A stretch of DNA of 64,000 nt from the NCBI GenBank assembly GCA_003993805.1, contig RSEF01000005.1, positions 39,373,313 to 39,437,312 of the forward strand, given 5' to 3'. Positions within the stretch are counted from its first letter, which is position 1, and the number at the start of each line of letters is the position of its first letter. Under the pieces are notes generated by a model that was not told the DNA's origin, searched no databases, and saw only the letters and a program-made list of their open reading frames with translations. The position numbers were made by a program, and so were the translations under genes. This DNA comes from Himantopus leucocephalus. Taxonomy: Eukaryota; Chordata; Aves; Charadriiformes; Recurvirostridae. This document shows positions 1 through 10,083 of this stretch, one piece after another.

Positions 1-2589
1 AAACCCTGACAAAACGACCAACCCCAAGTCTCAAAAATGAGTAATGAAGTTATTTATACTCATTTGCTCTACTACCCACAAGATGGCAGTGTAATACTAC
101 GATAAGATGCTAAATGTGGTATTTCCTATGGGTGAAAGATGAATAAAAAAATGTATGTTGAAGCTGTTGCAGGTAAGAAGATTAGCATAAGTCATTTTGC
201 ATGATAATATGTGAAAGCAAAGCTTAAAGATATAAAACAAATAATGATCAATAAATGCTGATTTCATATGTGTACTGCAAAACCAACGGCACTGAATTTG
301 ACTTGCCTTGAATCAACTGCAAAAATTGTAAACAGTGATATATCGCTGCTAAAGGTCAAAAGATTGTTATAAGGCTAGGGTAGCGCATATGAATCAGGAA
401 ACTGGAGATAAGGATCTGGCCCAGTGGAATTCATGTGCAACTAGCTACTGGTGAGGATTTTGTCTTGATTATTTTTACTATAGATTTTATGTGATATTGC
501 AGAAATATCTTCAAACTGTCAATGTCCATCTATAAAAAAAGTGAGGACTGCTGTGTTGCAGGCTGCTGTAAACCTTTGTTAACTTCTTTCAAGTCAAGTA
601 TTGGCAGGATTTACAGCAAAGCATAAAAGCTTAATAAGATGTACTCTTTCAGAACAAGCTTTAAATATTTTGTTGCAACTCTAAATATTTTGTTGTCAGA
701 TTTCCAAGTTAAAGAATAGTATAGAATAGTATGTATTACGCATGTAACAGCAAACAGGTAGTCAAAATAGTTACTACTGGAGCATGCCTGTTGTGAAGTT
801 TCTAGGCAAAAAATGCTTTGTCTGCAGAGGCTGTTCCGAGAAATCGATACAACTTTTGTGGGCAAAGATTATATTCGGGCAAAGAAAAACTTCCCATTAC
901 TGTGTTTATTGTTTCATCAGTTGTGTTTACTGACTGATGTTCAAATTCATACTAAATTGTCATAACACAAAGGCTAGTTATGTAATAATAAAATTCTAAT
1001 GTATAGAAACAAAGCATGCCTTTTGATAGCAATATATGTGTTTCTGTGGCAGTGTTCTAGAAAGGAAAATGAAAACTGGTTCTGGTTATTTCTGTGCAGA
1101 AAATCTGGGGGTTTTGCCTGTTAGGTGATACTACAAATTTCCCTGTAACTGTAGCTCAGTTCCTGTGACATTACCTTGGATGTCCTTACACTTGTAAACA
1201 TTCTTTCTTATGCTCGTTACTCTTCTATTTCAAGCTAGCAGGGTGTGAGACACTCAAAATCATACCACTGAGACTGGAAGAACTCATCTGTTACATGACT
1301 GACTCTGAAATTCTCTGTGAAATATGGGTATATTAGCCTAAACTCCTCAGACTGGTCTAAGTATTATGATTGGGGTAGGTATGAATTGAAAGTGCTAAAA
1401 GAACTAAAGACAAGTAGGAAAAAATCCCTACCTTTTCAGATAGTGATATGACTCCTAGAACCTGGAAGTCTTGAAAAATCAATATTGCAATAAATGGAGA
1501 GAACTGACAATAGTTCCATTATACGGATGCCTCTAAGTATTTTCAAGTGTCTGCATCTTGATTATCAAGGCCTTAAATCTGTTCTGCTTCAGCTGGAGTT
1601 GAAAATGTGTAATTAACTTTTTTTTCCCCTCTGGGGAGATGAATTGGCATTTGCTGCCTGTGGTAACCATCAGTGGTCCTGTTGATGGATAAAATAAATC
1701 AATACTGTTTTTTATAATCAGAAGCTTTCACCCTCTTATGCCTAACTATCATTTGTGCAAGAAAATGTTAAACTCAGTCATTATAAAATAGTAGTTTCTG
1801 TGCTGACAGTCTGTTGTACAGGTCAACTGCTTTGGGTGTGTTGAAATTTGAATAGTTGCAGGACGAGTACCTGCCATTTTTTCTGCAGCATGTACTTGTC
1901 CTGGGGGCTCATTACAATTAGATAATAATTTCAGCAACATCTGAAACATCTAGAGCTTTAATCATCTATAGTCGTGATTTTCTGATGAGCAAATATGGTT
2001 ATATCTTAGAAAGTCTGAATGTTGTTGAGAAGTCCCACCCATACAGCAGGAAAGGAAACACAGGGGTAGTTAGCCTTTAGATCTGCTTTTCAGTCATTGA
2101 ACTACACTGTTAACAGCTGCTTTTGTTTTTCCTCTGGATCCTTTTCAATCTGCCAATTTTTGGCAGGAAACATAGTTTATAGGTCATCTTTCAGCCTTTA
2201 GCCAATGGATCATTTCCCAGTTCAGGGTGTTATCCTATTTTCCTGGGCTTTTTGCTGTTTTTATTATACTGAAATGTGCTGATGTGTGACTGGTGTCCCC
2301 AAACAGCAACACTCCCAAAAGCAAAAGGAGAGTCTTAGTAGTACTTTCAGCTTGAGAAAATTCTTTACACTATTTTACTTCCTTTTAGAGCTAATTTTAA
2401 GTATTTTTGCAACAGAGTTAAGTTTTACTTATTTTTCTATTACCAACACTTACTTTTTAATATTTAGCTAGAGGCTTGATTTTCAAAATTAGTATACGTT
2501 TTGAATGTATAGTAAATATTGCTCAACTTTGTATTTTTCAGCTGGCTCTAGATAGCATGCTGAACTTAGTAAAACATGAAGGCCATGGC
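1..2589. other. Unique non-coding DNA, nothing recognised
   Basis: AT-rich single-copy-looking sequence. The longest open frames are under 90 codons and carry no motif I recognise. No CpG-rich stretch, RNA gene or interspersed repeat signature was seen by eye. It could be intergenic or intronic. Confidence 0.55.
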
Positions 2590-2638
2590 AAAAAAACCCA
2601 ACCAAACAAAAACAACCAAACCAACCAAAAAACCCAAA
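2590..2638. repeat. A/C-rich low-complexity tract
   Basis: A run built only of A and C, made of loosely repeated AAAC, AACC and CCAA units. Similar tracts recur at 14678-14750, 27161-27183 and 55108-55134. It forces an apparent open frame on both strands that should not be read as coding. Confidence 0.8.
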
Positions 2639-2906
2639 TGATGGTTCTAACTGCCATAAATAAGCATACAAAGAGAAACCAAATTTAACTCTTTATTATG
2701 GATTTTGTGATATTTGTCTCTTCCAGCTTGTGGAGCTACATGATTTAGTTTTGAAACTTCAAAGTTTGATTAAAACTTGAATTTTAAAAAAGCACCTTAT
2801 CCTCTGTGTTGTGGCATTAAAGCTTGAAATGATGAATTGTAGAGGCTTTAAGAAGCTAAACCCCAAAGTTTAAAGATGGTTCTCATGATTTTTAGATGAA
2901 TTTGGG

Positions 2907-3116
2907 ATCTGAGCCATGAGGTTGTGAATGCTTGAGGTTGGTGATGATACGCTAGCCTTTAGGTTGGTTATATAAATCTTCTCTACAAGCAGGTTTGCGA
3001 TGCTGTCATNATCTGAGCCATGAGGTTGTGAATGCTTGAGGTTGGTGATGATACACTAGCCTTTTTTAGGTTGGTTATATAAATCTTCTCTACAAGCAGG
3101 TTTGCAATGCTGTCAC
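2907..3116. repeat. 103-bp direct duplication across a single N, probable assembly seam
   Basis: Copy one is 2907-3009, N is at 3010, and copy two starts immediately at 3011 and runs to about 3116. The copies differ by a few bases only: G versus A in two internal places, three extra T in a T run of copy two, and the last base. A duplication whose boundary coincides exactly with one unresolved base is what two unmerged contig ends or haplotypes leave behind. A true recent tandem duplication is possible but less likely. Open frames here cross the seam and are artificial. Confidence 0.85.
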
Positions 3117-6100
3117 GTATATGATAGTGTATAAACATGTGCTTAACATAACCTTGAGGCAACAAGTAAAAGTTTTTGTTTTCCAAAACACTGCCTTATT
3201 ACAGATGCTGACAAGTGCCAGCATGGTTTTGTAAGAGTATGTACACTCAAGTTTTGTCAGAATTGCATCATAGTGTGAACAAGGGTGTTTGCCTTGTTCA
3301 TGGTGCACGTTCTAAATATTGTGTCCAGAACCCTTTTTAGATGTTTCTGTGGTCATATCCTTGGTAGCCTCTGTCTCTAGACTGCTGTACTACTTCACCC
3401 TTGGAACAGTTCCTCATCAAAAATAGTGCTTATGTAAAGGAATCGGCAGTATTCTGAGAAGAAAAGACATCTGGAAGAACCCGGGAGCTTTGAGAGTCCT
3501 TGTAGTCCTGCTCTTCACTCATTTCCAAGTCTGTGGTTAAAGAGCCAAAGCAATGGGACCTTTAAAGTATTGTGTTGTATGGATGAGAAGTTCATTCTCT
3601 TCTAAATAGTAATAGGACTGTGAATGGGGTTGGGACTGTTGAATTAATCAGGGAAGACATGGCTGCCAGTTATTCATTATACCTGTTAGTAAAAATTTTA
3701 TTGTAATGCTGACTGGGTAATGAGACAGTCCTTGCTTAAAACAGCCTCTACTGTTTCTTTTCTAAGCAGTGAAGAAAATAAGTCTCAATATGCAATATGC
3801 TTTGTCTGGCATATTCTTCCTTAGTGTGAAGTATGATGATGGCAATTCTAGATCACAAAGGGAAATAAATCAATCTCTTCTGCTGATTTGCCAGCAGACT
3901 TTTCTCCTTTCTGCAAAATTATACTTCTTATATGATAAGAAAAACAGCTTTATTGATTAGACATTTCTAAAGGGAAGAAGGAAAGATATGGGATTTCTGC
4001 AAATGTAAAACAATTAATATTGTTAGAGACTAGAGTAAATGGAAAGAAATGACTTATTTAGAGTATGAAACTCTTCTAAGTTAGTGTCCATAAAGTTTAA
4101 ATTAGTTCAGACTTTTCTTATTAGAATAAATGTTTCCTTTTAAAAAAGCATGATAATCATAATCAAGACTAAATTTGTTCTGTTATTTATTTTCAAAATG
4201 ATTGTACATGTTTAGCAGACTTTTGATTTAAATCCCTAGGGATATATTGGAGACAGATGTTTATATGACCTCATGTTTAAAGTAAAGTTATATTTGGACA
4301 CTAGATTAAATTTTCCTTAAAATCTTTCCTTATACGTTAGATTGTGGAGGGGTGCGGAAAGTATTGAAAGATTTATTGTAAAAAGGTACTGCTTTATTTT
4401 TAAAATAAGTTATTAGAGTTCAGTAGATTTTATTTCAGGGGATCCTCAAAAGCACAAAATGTCTGGTTATGAAACAGTATGTTTACAAATGAAAATATTG
4501 TTTCTTGTTGGAGGGCTAAATGGGAAACAGACTTCTTTAAAAGTTCCTTGAATTCAAAAGCAAATTTACCATGTCATTTATACCTTCCCCCCAAACTTGT
4601 TAAAGACTACAGTAGAACTTAAAATGTAGTATCAGTTGAAGACTGCATAATAGGACATAACAGTAGCTAGTATTTTTACTACTTTCTGGTTTTGAACAAG
4701 TAATAGTTTCTCTCAAGCTGCAGTTAACATCATAGTGTGAATGGCTATGCTGGTTTCGTATGTGACACTGAACTACACATTGGAAAGTCTTCAATATTTC
4801 ATCAAGTCATATTTATCAAAATTGACTTGTGGAAAATATATTGATTGACAGATAAAAAAAATAAGTCTCTTCAGTCTTTTGAAGTTTACATAGGCAAGTC
4901 TGGCTTTTAGTGTGTTTAGTTAGATAAACAAGTTACCGAATAGCTGGAATTCTGCCATTTGTAATTGTAACTGAAGTATCGTACTAATAGACGTATAGCT
5001 ATTCTTGTCACTGCCAAATATATTTTTCCCAAATAGTACTTTACTGGCAGAATACTTTTCTTTGTAGGCTGATGCAGAGGTTGCACTAAAACATTAATCA
5101 GATGCTTGGCAGTTGGATTGCAAAATACTCTTTGCCCAGATCTCATGTGAACACTTCTGTGGGACGGTGTTTTTTATTGTTTTCTGTCATTTGTGATTGG
5201 GAAGGTCGATATAGCCAGCAGAGCTGGAAATGTGTTTTGTTCTGAGCAAACCTTAAATTTAGGCAGCAGATGCAGCATTTTTCGGTAATCTCTTTGAGGT
5301 CTGCTGGGTTAGAACCAGAGTAGCCCTGTCTTGGAAAAAACTTGAATTGCTTTGCAGTATTTAGAGCCGCCTCTTTCATGTAAGAGTGGATATTGGGTCA
5401 ACACTGTTATAGAAGTCACATCTCTGCTTCACAAAGTGAGTGAAAGGAAAAGATGTCATCCTGTTCCTGAAAAAGGAGCTTTCATTCTGTCTTGTTCTTC
5501 TAGGGGTTGTTGCTATTAGGTGAATGTTGATAGACAAATGTTTATTAAGCATGGGCAATTACTGTTTTGTACAGCCTGGATCTAATCAAAACCTAGTGAA
5601 TGAATGTGTGGTACCTATGTGATGACATTTACTGTAAGCAGAAATTATTTTAATTTTCTCTTCCTGAATCAAGATTTGGGATTTAGCTTATAACTCTGGA
5701 AAACAAATGGAAAATATTCCTCTAAAAATGAATGAAAATTAACACACTTTTGTATAAAAATAGGATGACAGGTGGTAATTCAGACATGAACTAAAAGAAA
5801 ATGTGACCCCCTGTTGAAGTGGTGTATAAATGGGACTCCTTTACTTAATTTGTATGCATACAAATTCAAACTGTTTATAGATCTTGAAAGTCTGTAAAAT
5901 GTATAATCTACCCTGTATTGAATGTTCATATTTGATATAAGTTTTCTGTAACATTGTAATTACTTGAAATTCAAATATTTCTGGTAGCTAAGTAACAAAC
6001 AGAAGGATTGTACAAACTCTAAGCAAAGTTTTTGAAAATGAATAGGGGAAAAATGAAGTTGATTTAAAACTCAAGTTTATGCAAACAGAAGTATCTTCTG

Positions 6101-7854
6101 AAGACTTCTGAGAAGCAAAAAGTGGAGCAGATAGCCCTTAAACATCCACTAAAAATGTCACTTGTCAAAATTGTTGATATGAAGACAAGGGGCTCTGTAG
6201 AATGAACTTCAAATTTTTCTGATAAAGCAGTTTTTACAGTGTTGTGGTTAATATTGTCTTCACACAAAGACTTTCTACATTCGGAAATGTTCTTTAAGAG
6301 TGTTGCAAGAATACCGATCAGTTGACACAACACTTCTAATTGGACTAGTCATTTGCTTAGTCTTGCAGTCCTGGAGTGAATGCTTGGAATTGGGCTGAAG
6401 TAACTGAGGCAACAACTTTATGCTTATGTAGTATGATCTTACCTTTCATTATATCAATTCTCCATATCAATGTATACATTCTTCAGTAAATGGAAAGAAT
6501 AATGGCTTTCTATTTAAATACTCATCTTCTCATGTAATATGTTATCACTTATGCATACACCACTTGACTTTTTTCTTGATTATGCGTGAATCTCCTTATG
6601 CTCCTTGAGTATTTTCACTGAACGCTTGGTTGGTGTGCTGAGACTTGCAGGAGTTATTAGTCCTCTCTGATTCCTCAAGAGAGACATCACGTGCAAGTAA
6701 AGTAGACATGTTTACTGGGATGCTATGAATGTTTTATGCAATTTGTACAGAAGCAGGGACATAATCCTGGGAGGGAGGAGGAAGAGACGGCTTTAACTGC
6801 CTTAATTGTGATTATTTTTTTTAATTTTTCTGCTTGCCTACAGCCCTCTGTTTGCATATCTGTCCATCTTCCAACTATTTTTAAGAAGGGACCCTAAAGA
6901 CTAAATGCTAATTTGTTACTCAGACTGAACTGTATGCATTCTGTGTGCTGAATGGGGGTAGTATCCTTCAGGGAAAAACACTGCAGTCAAGTAGAGATGG
7001 TATCACAATTATTACTAGCTCAGTCTTAAACTGATCTTTTTCTGTTCAGTCTTAATCTTTGTTTTCTATGTTTTAATTAATTTTTATAATTGCACCTAGA
7101 ACCTTAATTGCAAAACCTGTGAAGAACTGAAAAGCTGAGAGAGAGTCAGTGTTCTGTAAATCCCTTTTTCAGTGGGACATCGTTAGGGCTGGAACCTTAT
7201 CTAGTGCAACCGGAATTAGGGTTGGCTTGCTTTGTCTTTATTTTGATGATAAACTCTATGGTTAGGAAATTAAATTCAGACAAGAATAAATCACTGTATT
7301 ACATTTTGTATGATGGTTGAACTGTTTGTAAAACTTGAACATATTTTATATGTTTGCTAATTGTTTTGTAAACCTTTCCGTATTCAACTTCATAGTATAA
7401 ATAGTTTTGACTATGGACGAGATTTAGACTGCCTGCATTCTGCATAAGAAAAACTGGGCGCCTCTGGCTTATCGAAAAAATTCAGAACAGACCCAGGAGA
7501 TTCATGAAACAAGTGAAAGAATTGTGACCTTCCTTGGCTTGGCTTGTAGCCCAGGGAACCAAAGAACCAAAAAAATTCTTTTTCCAAGACTGTTTTTTCA
7601 CCAGGCTGCAAAACTGCGTTCATTCTTGCTCTCTTTCTAGGTCTTTGAATCTTGCGGTACAGATCAAACATTGGAGAGAGTAACTATGTATGCAGTGGCC
7701 CTGGTGGTCAGTCAACTCTTCCGAGAAGTGAAATGTATTTAATTTTTGTAGCTGAGGGCAGCCTTAGGCATAACAGTTTTCCTTTCTGGACCCTAACACA
7801 TTAACTTTTCATGCGTACTTTCAGGAGAACTGTCATTCCTCAGTTCCAGGGGAA
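3117..7854. other. Unique non-coding DNA, nothing recognised
   Basis: About 4.7 kb of AT-rich sequence with open frames of at most 89 codons on both strands and no recognisable domain. No tRNA-like, LTR-like or CR1-like signature was seen. Only short homopolymer runs interrupt it. Confidence 0.55.
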
Positions 7855-7975
7855 CTGGAGGTGCCTGAACCATGAGACTAATCAGTATCTCAGTTCCACT
7901 GAAATCAATGGAAGTTACTCTGAACCTCTTCTGAACTGTGCTAGATCTGCATCAGGTATGCTGTGGTGTCCAGCA
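7855..7975. repeat. Degraded ancient interspersed-repeat fragment (tentative)
   Basis: Positions 7896-7920 read CCACTGAAATCAATGGAAGT followed by TACTC. This closely resembles a phrase that recurs throughout bird, turtle and crocodile genomes in an old amniote repeat, where a CATTGAAGTCAATGG-like core is followed by GTTACTC and then a CACCAG-like stretch. A related GATCTGCATCAGG stretch follows at 7944-7956. The family name is not clear to me and the match is from memory; its borders are approximate. Confidence 0.4.
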
Positions 7976-8754
7976 TGTTAACATACTCGCTACTAGCTCT
8001 AGGTGGCTACTCCCTGTATGTATAAGGGAATGGACCAGTTGTTGAATTTCACTGGCTGTGGGCTTGGGCGCTCTGAAGTGTCCTCTTGAAGTCAGGCAGT
8101 AACTTTCTAAGCATTTCAGTGCCCTAAAGTATGTAGGCAAACATCCTTTTTTCTGAGTGTCTAAAACTGGGTGCTTAAAAGCATATATCAAGTATTTGAA
8201 TAAAACAGGCCTTATTTTTAATTACAGCTCACTGAAGTTCGCAGGAATAGAATGGGGACTAGTTAAAGTAAGCTCCTATCTGGTCGGACAGAGTGGTAAA
8301 GGGTTCCTATCCCAGTGACTTTGGAAGCTTTGCTTGGCTAAAATACATCAAGTGATTAAAAACCATACTGAAGAAAAAAGCTATAATGATGCTGGAGGAA
8401 GTTATTTTGCCTTAACTTAAAGCAAAAACTAGAAGATCGTCGTCACATGCTGCTTATAGGAAAAAAGTTTTAAACGGGAAGAATATTCATTTTATACCAA
8501 AGTAGTTAAAAATTACTTTGCTAATTATATATTTTTAAGTAACCTTGGTAAATATTAAATTCCAAAATCTAAACTTTATAATAAAAAATTACTTTTGTAG
8601 TAACTATTGCAGAATGGAGGTTAATCACAGCAATTAAGGATGAACAATACATAATTCATATGTAAGTTGAAAGCTTCAGTCTTCTCTACAATGTTACAAA
8701 ATACAGAAAGAGTAATTGATGGACCGCACAGAGCCTTGTCTAGTCTGAATGAAT
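7976..8754. other. Unique non-coding DNA, nothing recognised
   Basis: AT-rich sequence without recognisable coding or repeat content. The part from 8500 to 8660 is especially A/T-rich. Confidence 0.55.
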
Positions 8755-8830
8755 TTCAAAGTTGGCCCATCTTTGAGAGGGGGTTGAACCAGTTGACCAC
8801 CAAAGATCCCATCTCACTTAAGTTACTGAT
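8755..8830 (+). mobile_element. Old, degraded CR1-like LINE 3' tail (tentative)
   Basis: The stretch 8775-8810 follows the order of the conserved avian CR1 3' untranslated tail: a G-run plus TTG, then an ACTAGATGAC-like word (here ACCAGTTGAC), then a purine-rich AGGTCCC-like word (here AAGATCCC). The intact tail of the younger copy in this window (38247-38295) shows the same order. The 8755-8830 piece is much more diverged and lacks a clear terminal octamer repeat, although ATTCTAACT follows at 8828. It lies inside a 110-codon open frame (8667-8999), which argues against reading that frame as a gene. Confidence 0.45.
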
Positions 8831-9391
8831 TCTAACTATATTAGAAATGCTGCTTTTTTTAAAGTTACTCATAAATCTGAGTCAATCTGTTAAGTTATGT
8901 CTCTATGAAATCCTACACCTGCATTTGGACACTAGGCTAAAAAGTTGGAAAACTTGCTCATTTAAAAAAACCCAATCCTGTAGGAAATGGCTTTTGTGAT
9001 AGCTAATTAATTTTATTTTTGTGATAGTTTATATTCTCGGTTTATATCTGTGGTAGAGAAAAAAATATTTTTGTAACAGGCTGTAGAGCTCATAGTTGAA
9101 AAATCTAGCTAGCTCTGAATTTGTACTTCTAAAATGTGCAAACTGTTGCCAGGTACTCCTGCACCAGAATGTTTATTGAAAATAGCTGTATGGTGCATAG
9201 AAGAGCACCATCACTATCTTTTGGAAAACTGATAACCCTGGAGTCTTCTGTAAAACGGTTTTCTATCCAACAAATTTAAACCTTTGCAGGGAAGGAGGAC
9301 AGCTATTGTGATGTACCACTGGCATACTTTTCCAGGAATCCTTTCATGGCTTCAGTGTTCTTAACGTATGTTATTTCCTGTTCTGTTCTAG
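8831..9391. other. Unique non-coding DNA, nothing recognised
   Basis: AT-rich sequence upstream of the LTR insertion. No coding or repeat signature was recognised. Confidence 0.55.
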
Positions 9392-9796
9392 AACTTTGTT
9401 ATGGTTTGAGAAACCCATAACAATTTATTGTTGTTTAGACAATCATTCTGTCACTCAATGACCCCTCCCCACCAGGGAAGCGGAATTGGGGAAAAAACAA
9501 GGAAACCCCGGGCTTGAAATCTAAACAGATATAATAGAATGAGACTAGATGATTAACATTAATAGTACTAAAGAACCAATATTGATCCCAATACCAATAC
9601 AAAATATACAAAGATTATACTCAGCCAATTATACCCATAGGAAGCTGTGCACTCCCAGTAGTGGGCAGTAAATGTCAGACACGGCGAGCGCTATGGCTTC
9701 AAGAGGAAGGGAAGGCCTCAAGGGTCCGGCACTGGGGCAAGAAGTTCTTAGGATGGCAGCCATCAAGGGAGAGAGTGACTTTGCAGGAAGCTTTCT

Positions 9797-9820
9797 AATT
9801 TATATTGAATGTGACGTTCA
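9797..9820 (-). promoter_or_regulatory. Remnant LTR core promoter (TATA-like box and degraded CRE)
   Basis: Read on the minus strand, TGAACGTCAC (9820-9811) resembles a damaged TGACGTCA element, and AATATAAATTA (9807-9797) a TATA box about 10 bp further on. In related avian LTRs these two elements sit in the same order just before the transcription start. Whether this copy is still active cannot be judged from sequence. Confidence 0.45.
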
Positions 9821-9975
9821 TGGTATGAAATAATCCTGTTGGCCAGCTTGGGTCAAGTGCCCAGGTCTTGCTCCTCCTCATCCCTGCACCTGGCGAGCTC
9901 AAAAACACTGCAACCTTGGAACCCACATACTGTAGCCGGCTATAAAGTAAATGTTTTCACAAATTCAGACACTAG

Positions 9976-10018
9976 AGTCTTCTAAAAGTGCAGTCTTCTA
10001 GAAGTCTTCTAAAGTGCA
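9976..10018. repeat. Short internal tandem repeat at the upstream end of the LTR
   Basis: The word AGTCTTCTAAAAGTGCA (9976-9992) recurs as AGTCTTCTAAAGTGCA (10003-10018), with a partial copy AGTCTTCTA (9992-10000) between them. This lies in what would be the U3 start of the minus-strand LTR, a part of LTRs that often carries short direct repeats. Confidence 0.7.
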
Positions 10019-10083
10019 AGTATTAGAATAGAAATTAGTCCTGTGTTGCTCAAACCAGGACTCAAACTTTTATTGACAAACTT

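Larger units (their letters stand above)
9397..10078 (-). mobile_element. Solo LTR of an avian ERVL-like endogenous retrovirus, minus orientation
   Basis: On the minus strand, several landmarks of common songbird ERVL-type LTRs occur in the expected order: a GACCCAAGCTGGCCAACAGG-like block (9837-9860), a CATACCATG block, a degraded CRE (9811-9820), a TATA-like AATATAAATTA (9797-9807), a GC-richer leader with several CpGs, and a terminal segment ending CAAACCATAACA. The outer ends are TG (9397) and CA (10078), flanked by the 5-bp direct repeat AACTT at 9392-9396 and 10079-10083, giving 682 bp. The 9397 border is firm; the 10078 border is less certain because the local DNA is AT-rich and a 5-bp match can arise by chance. 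No retroviral gag, pol or env sequence lies beside it, so it is a solo LTR left by recombination between two LTRs. The exact family was not checked against a library. Confidence 0.75.

Noticed and set aside
2489..2688. Open frames on both strands around the A/C-rich tract
   Set aside because: They are produced by the low-complexity sequence, which lacks stop codons in most frames.
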